Shown: positions 18,709-27,039 of the stretch, one piece after another
How the letters are laid out: every line of letters starts with the position of its first letter
Position numbering within the stretch: the stretch's first letter is position 1
NCBI GenBank assembly: GCA_028292435.1
Contig: JAQGMI010000008.1
Coordinates: forward strand, 17,452 to 81,451
Direction of reading: 5' to 3'
DNA from: Betaproteobacteria bacterium
GTDB taxonomy: Bacteria; Pseudomonadota; Gammaproteobacteria; Burkholderiales; SG8-41
DNA length: 64,000 bases
The notes under the pieces: generated by a model
Told to the model about the DNA's origin: nothing
What the model saw: only the letters and a program-made list of their open reading frames with translations
Database searches by the model: none
Program-made: the position numbers and the translations under genes

Positions 18709-19767
18709 TTACTTTGGTGAAAACGGTAACTGTGACGTAAGCCCCGTCTCGTCGGCGATGCGCGCAAGGTCCGCCAGCGTATCCTCGGGCAATGCAAGTC
18801 CATCCCGCCGGTTGGCGATGTTGTTGTTCGCTTCCATTTCGCCGGGATAAAACACTTCGTCATAACCCTTCGCGAGCGGCACGGATTTGATTTCGGCGAT
18901 GTACTGTTCCATGCGCGCATTGAAATCCGCCAGCGGCATGAATTTCGTGATGTCGATCGCGATCATGAAGTGGCCGCAATTGCTTTTCTCATCAGTCTTG
19001 TACGGGCTGTGCACCTGCGAGAGGAACCCGCTGCCGGTCAGCACGCCCGACAATACGTCGACCATCATTGCAATCGCATAACCCTTGTGCCCCGCCATTG
19101 GCAGGATGATGCCGTCGATCGCTGCCTGCGGGTCGGTCGTCGGCGCACCGTCTTTATCGATCGCCCACCCTTCGGGTATCGGTTGCCGCTTATTGCGCGC
19201 AAGATAAATCTTGCCGCGCGCGACCCCCGTGTTCGCCATGTCCATCAGAAACGGCGGATGTTTGCCCGCCGGTGTCGCGACCGACCACGGATTGGTACCG
19301 ATAATTTTTTTGCGGCCGCCCCACGGCGCCATCGCCGGGCCGCCGTTGCTGGTCAGGAACATCGCGCAGCCTTCCTGCGTACCCATGCGCGTGTAATACA
19401 TGCAGGTGCCGAAATGATTCGACATTTTCACGCCGACTGCGCCGAGTCCGTGAATCTTCGCGCGCTTGATCGCCTCGCGCGTCGCGAGCTCGGTGATGAC
19501 ATGGCCGACGCCGTCATGACCATCGATCACCGCAACCGCGCCCGCATCGACGGTGAACTCCAGCTGGCTGACCGGTTTCATCACGCCGTTTTTAATGCGA
19601 TCGAGATACCATCCAAGACGCAGCACACCGTGCGACTGGTGTCCCCACAAATCGGCTTGCACCAGGGTGTCGGCGACGAAATGCGCGTCGCGCCCGGGCA
19701 TCCCGGCGCCAGCGTATACCGCCGTGGCGAAATCGAGCAGTTTGTCTGCGTTAACGCGTTCCGTCAT
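18709..19767 (-). CDS. Ldh family (malate/L-lactate/ureidoglycolate-type) oxidoreductase
   Basis: 352 residues from ATG 19767; a TTG two codons earlier is the less likely start. This is the PF02615 fold, distinct from Rossmann lactate dehydrogenases. The motif SNHFGTCMYY holds the catalytic-region histidine, then NGGPAMAPWGG, and later GHKGYAIAMMVDVLSGVL. It oxidises a 2-hydroxy acid with NAD(P). The substrate is unknown; malate, sulfolactate, ureidoglycolate and diketogulonate are all used within the family. It starts 2 bases after the stop of Bug receptor 3, so translation is coupled. Confidence 0.88.
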   Translation of the reverse strand: MTERVNADKLLDFATAVYAGAGMPGRDAHFVADTLVQADLWGHQSHGVLRLGWYLDRIKNGVMKPVSQLEFTVDAGAVAVIDGHDGVGHVITELATREAIKRAKIHGLGAVGVKMSNHFGTCMYYTRMGTQEGCAMFLTSNGGPAMAPWGGRKKIIGTNPWSVATPAGKHPPFLMDMANTGVARGKIYLARNKRQPIPEGWAIDKDGAPTTDPQAAIDGIILPMAGHKGYAIAMMVDVLSGVLTGSGFLSQVHSPYKTDEKSNCGHFMIAIDITKFMPLADFNARMEQYIAEIKSVPLAKGYDEVFYPGEMEANNNIANRRDGLALPEDTLADLARIADETGLTSQLPFSPK

Positions 19768-19769
19768 GA

Positions 19770-20735
19770 TCAATCCACCCGCAGGTTCAGCGATTTAATG
19801 ACTTTGCCCCATTTTGACGCTTCGCTTCTGACGAATGCGTCGAGTTCCGCCGGCGTGCCGCCGACCGCTTCAGCGCTCATCAGGCGCAGACGCTCGCTGA
19901 CGTCTGGCAGTTTGACGATGCGCGCGAGTTCCGCGTTCAGTTTCGCGACGATTTCTTTTGGCGTACCTGCAGGCGCGTGGATCGCATACCAGGAGCTTGC
20001 GTCGTAATCCGGCAGCCCGCCTTCGGAAAACGTCGGCACGTCCGGCAGATCCGGCCAGCGCCGCTTGCCCGTAATCGCAATGCCGCGCAATTTGCCGCCG
20101 CGGATGTGCGGCGTCACTGAGGCGGCGGTATCGATGATCATCGCAATCTGGCCGGACATCACGTCGATCAGCGCAGGCCCGCTGCCTTTATACGGCACGT
20201 GCACCATCTGGATGCCGGTTTTTTCAGTGAATACCGCGGCGGCCAGATGCGGCGGCGTGCCATTGCCACCTGATGCGTAACTCAATTTGCCGGGACTCGC
20301 TTTGGTCGCGGCAATAATGTCCTGCACCGTTTTGTACGGCAGGCTTGCGCTCACCGTCAGTATCATCGGCGTCGTCGCGAGCAAGGTGACCGCCGTGAAA
20401 TCCTTAATCGGATCGTAGCCGGGATTTGAATAAAGCTGCGGCGCCATCGCATGCGTCGCCACCGACGACATCACGATGGTGTAACCGTCGCCGGCGGCAC
20501 GCGCAGCGAGCGCGGTGCCGATCGTCGTGCCCGCGCCGGGGCGATTGTCGATGATGAGCTGCTGCCCCGTGCTCTCGGTGAATTTCGGCGCGAGCAAGCG
20601 CGATATCGCGTCGTTGCCGCCGCCGGGCGGATACGGCACGATCAAGCGCACGGGTTTGGTTGGAAAGTCGGCAGCGCCGGCTGCGAATGCCAGTATGGCC
20701 AGCGTCGACATCGCGATTTTAATTGCAGGGTTCAT
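19770..20735 (-). CDS. Bug/TctC-type solute receptor 3
   Basis: 321 residues, with the signal peptide ending near GAADFP. Motifs are KPVRLIVPYPPGGGND, DNRPGAGTTIG, GDGYT and HVPYKGSGPALIDVM. A periplasmic carboxylate receptor. It is translationally close to the Ldh-type dehydrogenase (2 bases), so its ligand may be the substrate of that enzyme (inference). Confidence 0.9.
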   Translation of the reverse strand: MNPAIKIAMSTLAILAFAAGAADFPTKPVRLIVPYPPGGGNDAISRLLAPKFTESTGQQLIIDNRPGAGTTIGTALAARAAGDGYTIVMSSVATHAMAPQLYSNPGYDPIKDFTAVTLLATTPMILTVSASLPYKTVQDIIAATKASPGKLSYASGGNGTPPHLAAAVFTEKTGIQMVHVPYKGSGPALIDVMSGQIAMIIDTAASVTPHIRGGKLRGIAITGKRRWPDLPDVPTFSEGGLPDYDASSWYAIHAPAGTPKEIVAKLNAELARIVKLPDVSERLRLMSAEAVGGTPAELDAFVRSEASKWGKVIKSLNLRVD

Positions 20736-20756
20736 CCGGTCTCCTCGATCCTGTGC

Positions 20757-21707
20757 TTAGTCTATTTTGATGCCCGACGACTTGATGACTTTGCCATAGA
20801 GCGCGGCCTCCCGGCGGACGAAGGCGGCAAGCTGCTCGGCGCTGCCGCCGACGACTTCGGCGCCCTGCTCGGAAAAGCGCTCGCGGATATCCACACGCGC
20901 GAGCACAGTCGCGGTGTCGGCGTTGATCTTCGCGACGACTTCGCGCGGTGTTGCCGCCGGCGCAAACAAGCCGGTCCAGCCGGTTGCATCGAGTTCGGGA
21001 TAGGTATCGGTGATGCTCGGCACATCGGGAAGAACCGCCGCGCGTTTCGCCGACGACACGGCCACCGCGCGCACCTTGCCGGTCCTGATGTGCTGCAAAA
21101 CGCCGACGATGTTGGCGAACATCAGATCGACTTGTCCCGACATCACGTCGATCAGCGCGGGCGGCGCGCCCTTGTACGGCACGTGATTCATGCGGATGCC
21201 GCTCATCGTCTGCAGTGCTTCCATCGCCAGGTGTTGCAGGTTGCCGACGCCCGCCGATGCGTAAACCAGTTGTCCGGGCCGCGCCTTGGCGAGCCGCACG
21301 AGATCGCCGACGGTTTTTACGGGCAGCGAGGGATGCACGACCATCACCATCGGCGACGCGGTCAACTGCAGCACCGGCGCAAAATCGCGCGGCACGTCGT
21401 AACCCAATTTCTTCTGCAGACCGGGATTGATGGTCATCGGCCCGGCATTGCCGAGCAATAACGTGTACCCATCGGGCGCGGCCTTCGCCACAAACTCCGC
21501 GCCGATGCTGCCGCCCGCGCCGGTTCGATTGTCGATGACGACAGACTGTCCCCATATTTCGGTGAGGCGATGGCCGACGACACGCATCACGTCGTCGAGC
21601 GGCCCGCCCGCTGAATACGGCACGACGACACGCACCGGCTTCGCGGGGTACGTCTGCGCATGCGCGCCTGCTGACAACAGGCACAGCGCAAGCAATGCGT
21701 ACTTCAT
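20757..21707 (-). CDS. Bug/TctC-type solute receptor 4
   Basis: 316 residues, with the signal peptide MKYALLALCLLSAGAHAQ. The mature part starts TYPAKPVRVVVPYSAGG, then DNRTGAGGSIG, PDGYT and HVPYKGAPPALIDVMSG. It stands 21 bases upstream of receptor 3 and 10 bases downstream of the hydrolase gene, in the same direction. Two unlike receptors in tandem suggest two ligands or domains of one uptake route. Ligand unknown. Confidence 0.9.
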   Translation of the reverse strand: MKYALLALCLLSAGAHAQTYPAKPVRVVVPYSAGGPLDDVMRVVGHRLTEIWGQSVVIDNRTGAGGSIGAEFVAKAAPDGYTLLLGNAGPMTINPGLQKKLGYDVPRDFAPVLQLTASPMVMVVHPSLPVKTVGDLVRLAKARPGQLVYASAGVGNLQHLAMEALQTMSGIRMNHVPYKGAPPALIDVMSGQVDLMFANIVGVLQHIRTGKVRAVAVSSAKRAAVLPDVPSITDTYPELDATGWTGLFAPAATPREVVAKINADTATVLARVDIRERFSEQGAEVVGGSAEQLAAFVRREAALYGKVIKSSGIKID

Positions 21708-21717
21708 ATGGAAGTCT

Positions 21718-22911
21718 TCAAGTCGCGATGTTGAATTGCGAAGGCGGTGTCGCCTTCAGCACATCGGCGAGCCAGTCTGCGACGTAGTTCGAGCCGAACT
21801 GGCGGTTGTCGCCCTGGCAATGCTCCGCGCCGCCCTCTTCCTTGGTGAACAGTTTGTATTTTTTCACTTTGGAGCCGACAGTGTTGTACAAAAGCTGGCC
21901 GGTTTCGAGCGGCGACAATGAATCAAGTTCGCCTTGCGTAATCAGAAACGGACATTCGATTTTCTCGGCGACGCCGGCGAGCGTGTAGTCCTTGAGTTTT
22001 TCCATCGCGCTGTCCATGTCCGGCTTGCCCATGACCCACGGCAACTGGAAATGCGGCGCCGACAATTTAGTGCCGCCCGATTCCTGCACCTTGCGGCGTT
22101 CGACCCAGTTAGCGTGATAGTCGAAATGCGCGCCCCACGCCACGCCGGCGGCAAAGCGTTTTTCGAACGCGGCAGCGCGCGGCGCGTAATAGCCGCCCAT
22201 GCTGAACGCCATGACCGCGACGCGTTTCGGATCGACGTCCGCTCTGCTCGCGACATAATCGTACGCTGCTGCAGCCGGCACCTCGTAATCGTAGCGGCTC
22301 GGGATGTTCTGCAAGCGCAGCGCTTCGCCCTGTCCCGGTCCGTCGATGGCGAGCGTGTGGATGCCGCGATTGGCGAGCTCGACGCCGCCGAAGAGAATCG
22401 ACAATTCTTTCGCGCTGTCGAGGCCATCGAAGAAGCACACGGTCGGCGCCTTGCCCGCAACCGGCGATTTCATGAACCACGCCGGCAGCGTCGTGCCTTC
22501 GTATTTCACTTCGACGCGCTCGATGTTTGGATAACGGACTTTGATGCCGCGGCGGTAACAGCGCAGGCAGCTCTGATAAAGCTCCGTCTTCTTCGGTCCC
22601 GGCCGCACGAAGCGCTCGCCGATGAAGTAATACACCGCCGAGCGCAGATAATGCGACGCCGCGGTGAACGCATGGTTTTCCGCGGTTGCGTCGTCGCCCA
22701 TTTTTTCGATGCGCTGCGCCTCCCGCTCCCACTCGACGCCCCACGCTTCGTTGTCACCGATTTTGCTCTTCAGGCGCTGGCCGACGCGATCGACTTCACT
22801 CATCGCACTGCCGCCCCACCTTGCCATCTCGATTGCGATCATCATGCCCTGCGACCACATGAAATTCTCGGGGAAGTATTGAAACCAGTAACGCTGTGTG
22901 CCTTCTGACAT
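21718..22911 (-). CDS. alpha/beta hydrolase (FrsA/dihydroxypseudooxynicotine-hydrolase-like)
   Basis: 397 residues from ATG 22911, preceded by GAGCGAG. The longer open frame upstream reads through the nonanucleotide repeats and is not coding. A helical N-terminal part of about 130 residues precedes the hydrolase core. The nucleophile elbow is AFSMGGYYAP (Ser), the acid lies in LITQGELDSLSP, and the histidine in EEGGAEHCQGDN. This layout fits the group that cleaves C-C or ester bonds in 2,6-dihydroxypseudooxynicotine-like compounds. Substrate unknown. A Bug gene follows 10 bases on. Confidence 0.8.
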   Translation of the reverse strand: MSEGTQRYWFQYFPENFMWSQGMMIAIEMARWGGSAMSEVDRVGQRLKSKIGDNEAWGVEWEREAQRIEKMGDDATAENHAFTAASHYLRSAVYYFIGERFVRPGPKKTELYQSCLRCYRRGIKVRYPNIERVEVKYEGTTLPAWFMKSPVAGKAPTVCFFDGLDSAKELSILFGGVELANRGIHTLAIDGPGQGEALRLQNIPSRYDYEVPAAAAYDYVASRADVDPKRVAVMAFSMGGYYAPRAAAFEKRFAAGVAWGAHFDYHANWVERRKVQESGGTKLSAPHFQLPWVMGKPDMDSAMEKLKDYTLAGVAEKIECPFLITQGELDSLSPLETGQLLYNTVGSKVKKYKLFTKEEGGAEHCQGDNRQFGSNYVADWLADVLKATPPSQFNIAT

Positions 22912-22968
22912 TTTTTCTCGCTCCATTAAATTATGAGAAACACAAAGACAAGAAAGACTTGTTCTTCC

Positions 22969-23004
22969 TTTGCGTCCTTTGCGTCCTTCGCGTCCTTCGC
23001 GTCC
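22969..23004. repeat. four tandem nonanucleotides
   Basis: Four units in a row: TTTGCGTCC twice, then TTCGCGTCC twice, followed by TTGGCGG. They fill the 106-base gap between the hydrolase start and the stop of Bug receptor 5. On the other strand they read GGACGCGAA/GGACGCAAA. A short ACAAG/CTTGT inverted repeat lies beside them (22946-22962). Confidence 0.75.
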
Positions 23005-23017
23005 TTGGCGGCAATGC

Positions 23018-23995
23018 TTACTCGATTTTAAGGTTGATCCGATGCGCGAGCTTTTTGTATTTGTCGATATCCGCAACCAGGAACTGCCTGAACTCTTCGG
23101 GCGACAAGCCCGTCGGCTCGGCGCCGAGGTTGTTGATCTTCTCGCGCACGTCCGGCTCCTTGAGCGCTTTCAACACTTCGCCGAGCACGCGGTCGGTGTT
23201 TTGTTTCGGCGACTTCGCCGGCGCATAAAGTCCGTACCAGCCGCCGATCTGCGCGCCGTGAATGTTGAGCTCGTCGAGCGTCGGCAAGTCCGGTAGCACG
23301 GTCGCGCGTTTCTGCCCCATCTGCGCGATGCCGCGCAGCCGGCCCTGCTGAATCGGCGGCGCCATCGACAGAGGGCTCGCGAACATCATGTCGATATGCC
23401 CGCCCAGCAAATCGGTCAGCGCGGGCGCGGCGCCTTTATAGGGCACATGCGTAATGCTGGTGCCGGTTGCTGCTTTGAATAACTCGCCGGCGAGATGCAA
23501 CGTGTTGCCGTTGCCCGCCGAACCGAATGTGAGCTGGCCCGGCTTCGCTTTAGCCAACGCGACGAGTTCCTGCACGTTCTTCGCCGGTAATGCCGGATAC
23601 ACGCCGATGACCATACCCGCGGACTCGCCGATCTGCGTCAGCGCGACAAAATCCTTGAGCGTGTCGTACGGCAGTTTTGAATTGAGCGCCGCGTTGGTCG
23701 TATGCGAACCCGTCGTAATCAGATACGTGTAACCGTCGGGTGCACTCTTGGCGACCAACTCGCTGCCGATGATGCTGTTCGCACCGGGCCGGTTGTCGAT
23801 GACGACCTGCTGCTTCAACGCGTCGCCGATCCGCTGCCCAATCAAACGACCGACCGCATCCGGCGGACCGCCGGCCGGCCACGGCACGACGAAACGAATC
23901 GGGCGGCTTGGAAAGTCTTGCGCATACGCCGAACCCGCCGTCAGCGCGAGCGCAGCAATCGTCAGGGCGCACCCGGCGCTACGCGCAAGCGTCAC
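23018..23995 (-). CDS. Bug/TctC-type solute receptor 5
   Basis: 325 residues from GTG 23995, with GAGG 8 bases upstream; the longer open frame overlaps the cyclase gene and is rejected. The signal peptide ends near AYAQDF. Motifs are RPIRFVVPWPAGGPPD, DNRPGANSIIG, PDGYT and HVPYKGAAPALTDLLGG. It sits 17 bases downstream of the cyclase gene. A periplasmic receptor of unknown carboxylate. Confidence 0.88.
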   Translation of the reverse strand: MTLARSAGCALTIAALALTAGSAYAQDFPSRPIRFVVPWPAGGPPDAVGRLIGQRIGDALKQQVVIDNRPGANSIIGSELVAKSAPDGYTYLITTGSHTTNAALNSKLPYDTLKDFVALTQIGESAGMVIGVYPALPAKNVQELVALAKAKPGQLTFGSAGNGNTLHLAGELFKAATGTSITHVPYKGAAPALTDLLGGHIDMMFASPLSMAPPIQQGRLRGIAQMGQKRATVLPDLPTLDELNIHGAQIGGWYGLYAPAKSPKQNTDRVLGEVLKALKEPDVREKINNLGAEPTGLSPEEFRQFLVADIDKYKKLAHRINLKIE

Positions 23996-24012
23996 TGCTT
24001 GATCCTCGAACC

Positions 24013-25020
24013 TTACTTGATCACGTACGGATTCACCGGCGAACCGACAGCGCCCGTGATCGGCAATGCGGGTGCGACGAACATGAATTCGTACCGCTTG
24101 TCCGCCGCGCAATCGACGGCGAGCGCACCAAGATCGAAAATTTCACCGACCGTGAGACCCATGATCGGAATCGCAATCCAGTGCCACGGCTGATTGGTGT
24201 CTTCGGTTTCGTTCGGCCGCACTTCCGCGCCCCAGGTGTCGGTCACGATAGCGGCGACTTCTTTTTTGTGCAGCCAGTCGAGCGTTTCGAACGCAAGGCC
24301 CGGCGCATCGCCGCCCGAATAACCGTCCCAGTTCTTGTCGGCGAACTTGCGCTCGACGTGACCCGTGCGCACCAGCAGGAAATCGCCCTGCTTCACTTCG
24401 ACCTTGTGATGCTTCGCGGTGAAATCAAGCAGTTCATTGGTGATCGCAAAACCGTCGGGCAGCCACTTCCTGCCGAGCGCGCGCGGCACGTCGAGCAGCA
24501 CGCCGCGGCCGACCATCTTCTCCTTCGTCTTTTCAATGCCGCCTTTGAGCGCGCCGGCGGACGTCACGGTGCGGCAGTCATAACCGTTCCACATGTAATC
24601 GTAGTACATGATGTGGCCGAGGCCGTCCCACTGCGTGCCGCACTGCAGCGGCATGATGATGATGTCGTCGGTGCCGCGGATCTTGCGATGATCGAGCACG
24701 CCCGAGTATGCGTCGGTGCCGGTGCGCGTCATCAAATGGATCGGGTTGAAGCGGCCGAGTGCCGGATACTTGGTCTTGCCGCCCTGCGGTCCTGTCTGGT
24801 CGAAGTTCAGCGCGAGCGAGATCACTTTGCCCCTGGTTACGAGCTGTGCGGCCTCGACGATCTTGTCGGGTGTCACGAAATTGAGCGTGCCGATTTCATC
24901 GTTCTTGCCCCAGCGACCCCAGTTCTTGAGACGCTTGGCCGCTGCATGAATGTCTTTGCGCGTGAGCCTGCGGTGCTTTTTCTCGATCGTGTTTTTAACT
25001 TTCGGTACGCGTGCTGCCAT
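24013..25020 (-). CDS. cyclase family protein (KynB-like fold)
   Basis: 335 residues of the PF04199 cyclase family, which contains metal-dependent amide or lactone hydrolases such as kynurenine formamidase. The metal motif HxGTHxDxxxH appears here as QCGTQWDGLGH, with two histidines replaced by glutamine. That form occurs in a long subgroup of the family, so the metal site may differ from KynB. LLVRTGHVERKF is a further family block. No signal peptide. The substrate is unknown; co-transcription with a Bug receptor suggests action on an imported compound. Confidence 0.82.
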   Translation of the reverse strand: MAARVPKVKNTIEKKHRRLTRKDIHAAAKRLKNWGRWGKNDEIGTLNFVTPDKIVEAAQLVTRGKVISLALNFDQTGPQGGKTKYPALGRFNPIHLMTRTGTDAYSGVLDHRKIRGTDDIIIMPLQCGTQWDGLGHIMYYDYMWNGYDCRTVTSAGALKGGIEKTKEKMVGRGVLLDVPRALGRKWLPDGFAITNELLDFTAKHHKVEVKQGDFLLVRTGHVERKFADKNWDGYSGGDAPGLAFETLDWLHKKEVAAIVTDTWGAEVRPNETEDTNQPWHWIAIPIMGLTVGEIFDLGALAVDCAADKRYEFMFVAPALPITGAVGSPVNPYVIK

Positions 25021-25167
25021 GATGCCCCCTCTACCATTCGAATTTTTTGGAAATGCGGGCCGCGAAGCTGCTTCGGGCGAAGACGAATATTACTCGATTA
25101 TGCGATGCGCAGACCGGCACGGCTCGCCACCAGCCACGCTGTCATTGCTGCACCCGTAATCCGTACA

Positions 25168-25197
25168 AAAAAATCCCCGCATCGAGCGGGGATTTAT
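25168..25197. terminator. rho-independent terminator after the FecR-domain gene
   Basis: A 10-bp stem (25171-25180 with 25186-25195) and a five-base ATCGA loop. On the minus strand the stem is followed by a T-run, so it ends transcription of the FecR-domain gene just 20 bases past its stop. The remaining gap to the cyclase start (25021-25167) holds no gene that I can see. Confidence 0.75.
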
Positions 25198-25214
25198 TCA
25201 GCAGTCGGGTTGAA

Positions 25215-25922
25215 TCAGCGCACGTCGCATCGGCCGCCCGCATCCTGGCGCAATATCGCGAACGGCAGTTCCTCCAGATTCAATCCCGGATCGCCGGACA
25301 GCAGCACCGGCATGCTGCGCGCATCGCGCACGAAGCCGAAGCGCGTTTCCCCGATCACGATCTCGCCCGTGTCGTTCTGGAGCACGTAGCTTCCCGTGTA
25401 AGTGGCGTGATAGACACCGCGCTCCATCTTGCCGCTCGTGCTCGTGACGCCGGCGCAGCCATCGGTGCAGTCGAGCGTGTCGCCCGTCGAGCCGCGAATG
25501 CCGATGGTCGCCACTTGCGTGCCGATCTTGTATGCGTTCATGTTGCCGCGCTTGCCGATGAGCCCGGTTGCCGTGCGCATGCCGCCTTTGAGCAGGCGAA
25601 AGAACGCATTGTCCTCGTTGGGTTTCTCTTTATCGTACTGATAGGTTTCGACCTTCATGCGCGTATTCGGTCGCATCGTCATCGTGCTGCCGTCGCTGAA
25701 CCCGAGCTGGCCGTAGCTGTCTGCCTGCGTGGTGAGCGTATCGCCGACGTTGATTTCAGAACCGCGGCCGAGAATGCGGATAGCGCCGTCAGGCCGTTGC
25801 GCGGAAAGCGTGCCGCTCAAATGCACGACCTGGCCCGCACCATCCGCGAATGCCGGCGCGCACACTGACGCGAGCACGGCGAAAACTGCGGTCGACCACC
25901 ACTTCGTAAGGTTTGCCATCAT
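25215..25922 (-). CDS. FecR-domain secreted protein
   Basis: 235 residues. The signal peptide MMANLTKWWSTAVFAVLASV ends near AFADG. A FecR domain follows (about residues 40-150), with the pattern GDTLTTQADSYGQLGFSDGS and RTATGLIGKRG. There is no anti-sigma transmembrane layout and no sigma-factor gene nearby, so this is a periplasmic or secreted FecR domain and probably not an iron regulator. Three cysteines (CTDGC and the C-terminal CD) may form disulphides. GGGAGG precedes ATG 25922. A terminator follows, so it is its own unit. Confidence 0.8.
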   Translation of the reverse strand: MMANLTKWWSTAVFAVLASVCAPAFADGAGQVVHLSGTLSAQRPDGAIRILGRGSEINVGDTLTTQADSYGQLGFSDGSTMTMRPNTRMKVETYQYDKEKPNEDNAFFRLLKGGMRTATGLIGKRGNMNAYKIGTQVATIGIRGSTGDTLDCTDGCAGVTSTSGKMERGVYHATYTGSYVLQNDTGEIVIGETRFGFVRDARSMPVLLSGDPGLNLEELPFAILRQDAGGRCDVR

Positions 25923-26042
25923 GAACCTCCCTTTGACACGCTCAATTCAGACGCTCAATTCACATACTCAATTTACGCAGCACTCACGCGGCGGCGAAGG
26001 CAAAAAATCACGCCGCCGGTTGCCAACCGAAACTCATGAAAC

Positions 26043-27011
26043 CTATTCGGGTTTGATTCCGGCGGCCTTGATGACCTTGCCCCACTTCGCGATCTCCGAT
26101 TTGATATAAGCGCCGAATTCGGCAGGCGTGCTGCCGACTGGTTCAAAACCCTGACTCAGCAGCCGCTCGCGCGTTTCGGCAACGCCGAGGATCTTGACGA
26201 TTTCGTCATGCAGTGAAGTGACGATCGGCCGCGGCGTTTTCGCCGGTGCGAGCACACCGTACCAAGTCGACGCGTCATAGCCTTTGAGCGTTTCGCCGAT
26301 CGTCGGCAGTTCGGGCAGGGCCTGCGAGCGCTTCACGCTGGTTACCGCAATCGCACGCAAGCGGCCAGACTTCACGTGCGGCATCGCGGCGGGCATGGTC
26401 GCGAACATGATCTGCACCTGCCCGCCGAGCAGATCGGTTAGCGCCGGACCGCCGCCTTTATACGGTATGTGCACCGTCTTTACGCCCGCCAGATTGTCGA
26501 ACAGTTCACCCGCGAGATGCGACGAACTCCCGAGACCCGCCGACGGATAGTTGAGCGTCGAGGGCTTCGCTTTGGCGAGCGCAATCAGTTCGGGCACGGT
26601 CTTCGCCGGAAACGACGGCTGGACGACGAGAATGTTCGGTGTCGATGCGACCAGACTCACCGGCTCGAAATCCTTGACCGGATCGTAGCCGAGCTTCGCA
26701 TACAGGCTCACATTGATCGCATTGGGCGCGACGTTGCCCATCACGATCGTATAACCATCGGGCGGCGACTTCGCCGCTATTTCGCTGCCGATGCTGCCCG
26801 CAGCGCCGCCGCGATTGTCGATGACGACCGTCTGGCCAAAGTTTTCAGACAACTTCTGCGCGACCATGCGGCCGACGATGTCCGTGCCGCCGCCCGGCGG
26901 ATACGCGACGATCATGCGAACCGGTTTAGTTGGATACGTTTGCGCGCTGGCGCCCGTCAAAATGAAAGCAGACACCGCGCAACATAAAGCCGCTTGAAAT
27001 TTATTTCTCAA
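26043..27011 (-). CDS. Bug/TctC-type solute receptor 6 (TTG start)
   Basis: 322 residues. I take TTG 27011, because GAGGAG lies six bases before it and the first residues then form a proper signal peptide ending near ASAQTYP; no ATG fits. Motifs are KPVRMIVAYPPGGGTD, DNRGGAAGSIG, PDGYT and HIPYKGGGPALTDLLGG. It is 28 bases after the second Gfo/Idh gene, the same pairing as receptors 1-2 with the first Gfo/Idh gene. Ligand unknown. Confidence 0.87.
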   Translation of the reverse strand: MRNKFQAALCCAVSAFILTGASAQTYPTKPVRMIVAYPPGGGTDIVGRMVAQKLSENFGQTVVIDNRGGAAGSIGSEIAAKSPPDGYTIVMGNVAPNAINVSLYAKLGYDPVKDFEPVSLVASTPNILVVQPSFPAKTVPELIALAKAKPSTLNYPSAGLGSSSHLAGELFDNLAGVKTVHIPYKGGGPALTDLLGGQVQIMFATMPAAMPHVKSGRLRAIAVTSVKRSQALPELPTIGETLKGYDASTWYGVLAPAKTPRPIVTSLHDEIVKILGVAETRERLLSQGFEPVGSTPAEFGAYIKSEIAKWGKVIKAAGIKPE

Positions 27012-27039
27012 TCCACACTCCTCACTCCTCAATCCTGCC

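Noticed and set aside
18660..18920. N-terminal extension of the uronate-dehydrogenase-like protein
   Set aside because: It overlaps the Ldh-type gene in another frame and has no SDR-like residues before LITGSAGEIG.
22969..23004. Possible CRISPR array
   Set aside because: Units are 9 bases with no spacers and no cas genes nearby.
22912..23076. N-terminal extension of the alpha/beta hydrolase through the nonanucleotide repeats
   Set aside because: The extension translates into repeated Gly-Arg-Glu/Gly-Arg-Lys text from the repeat units and overlaps the next gene; the ATG at 22911 has its own ribosome site.
25215..25922. FecR-type anti-sigma regulator of an iron uptake system
   Set aside because: There is a cleavable signal peptide, no cytoplasmic anti-sigma domain and no sigma factor or TonB receptor gene nearby.
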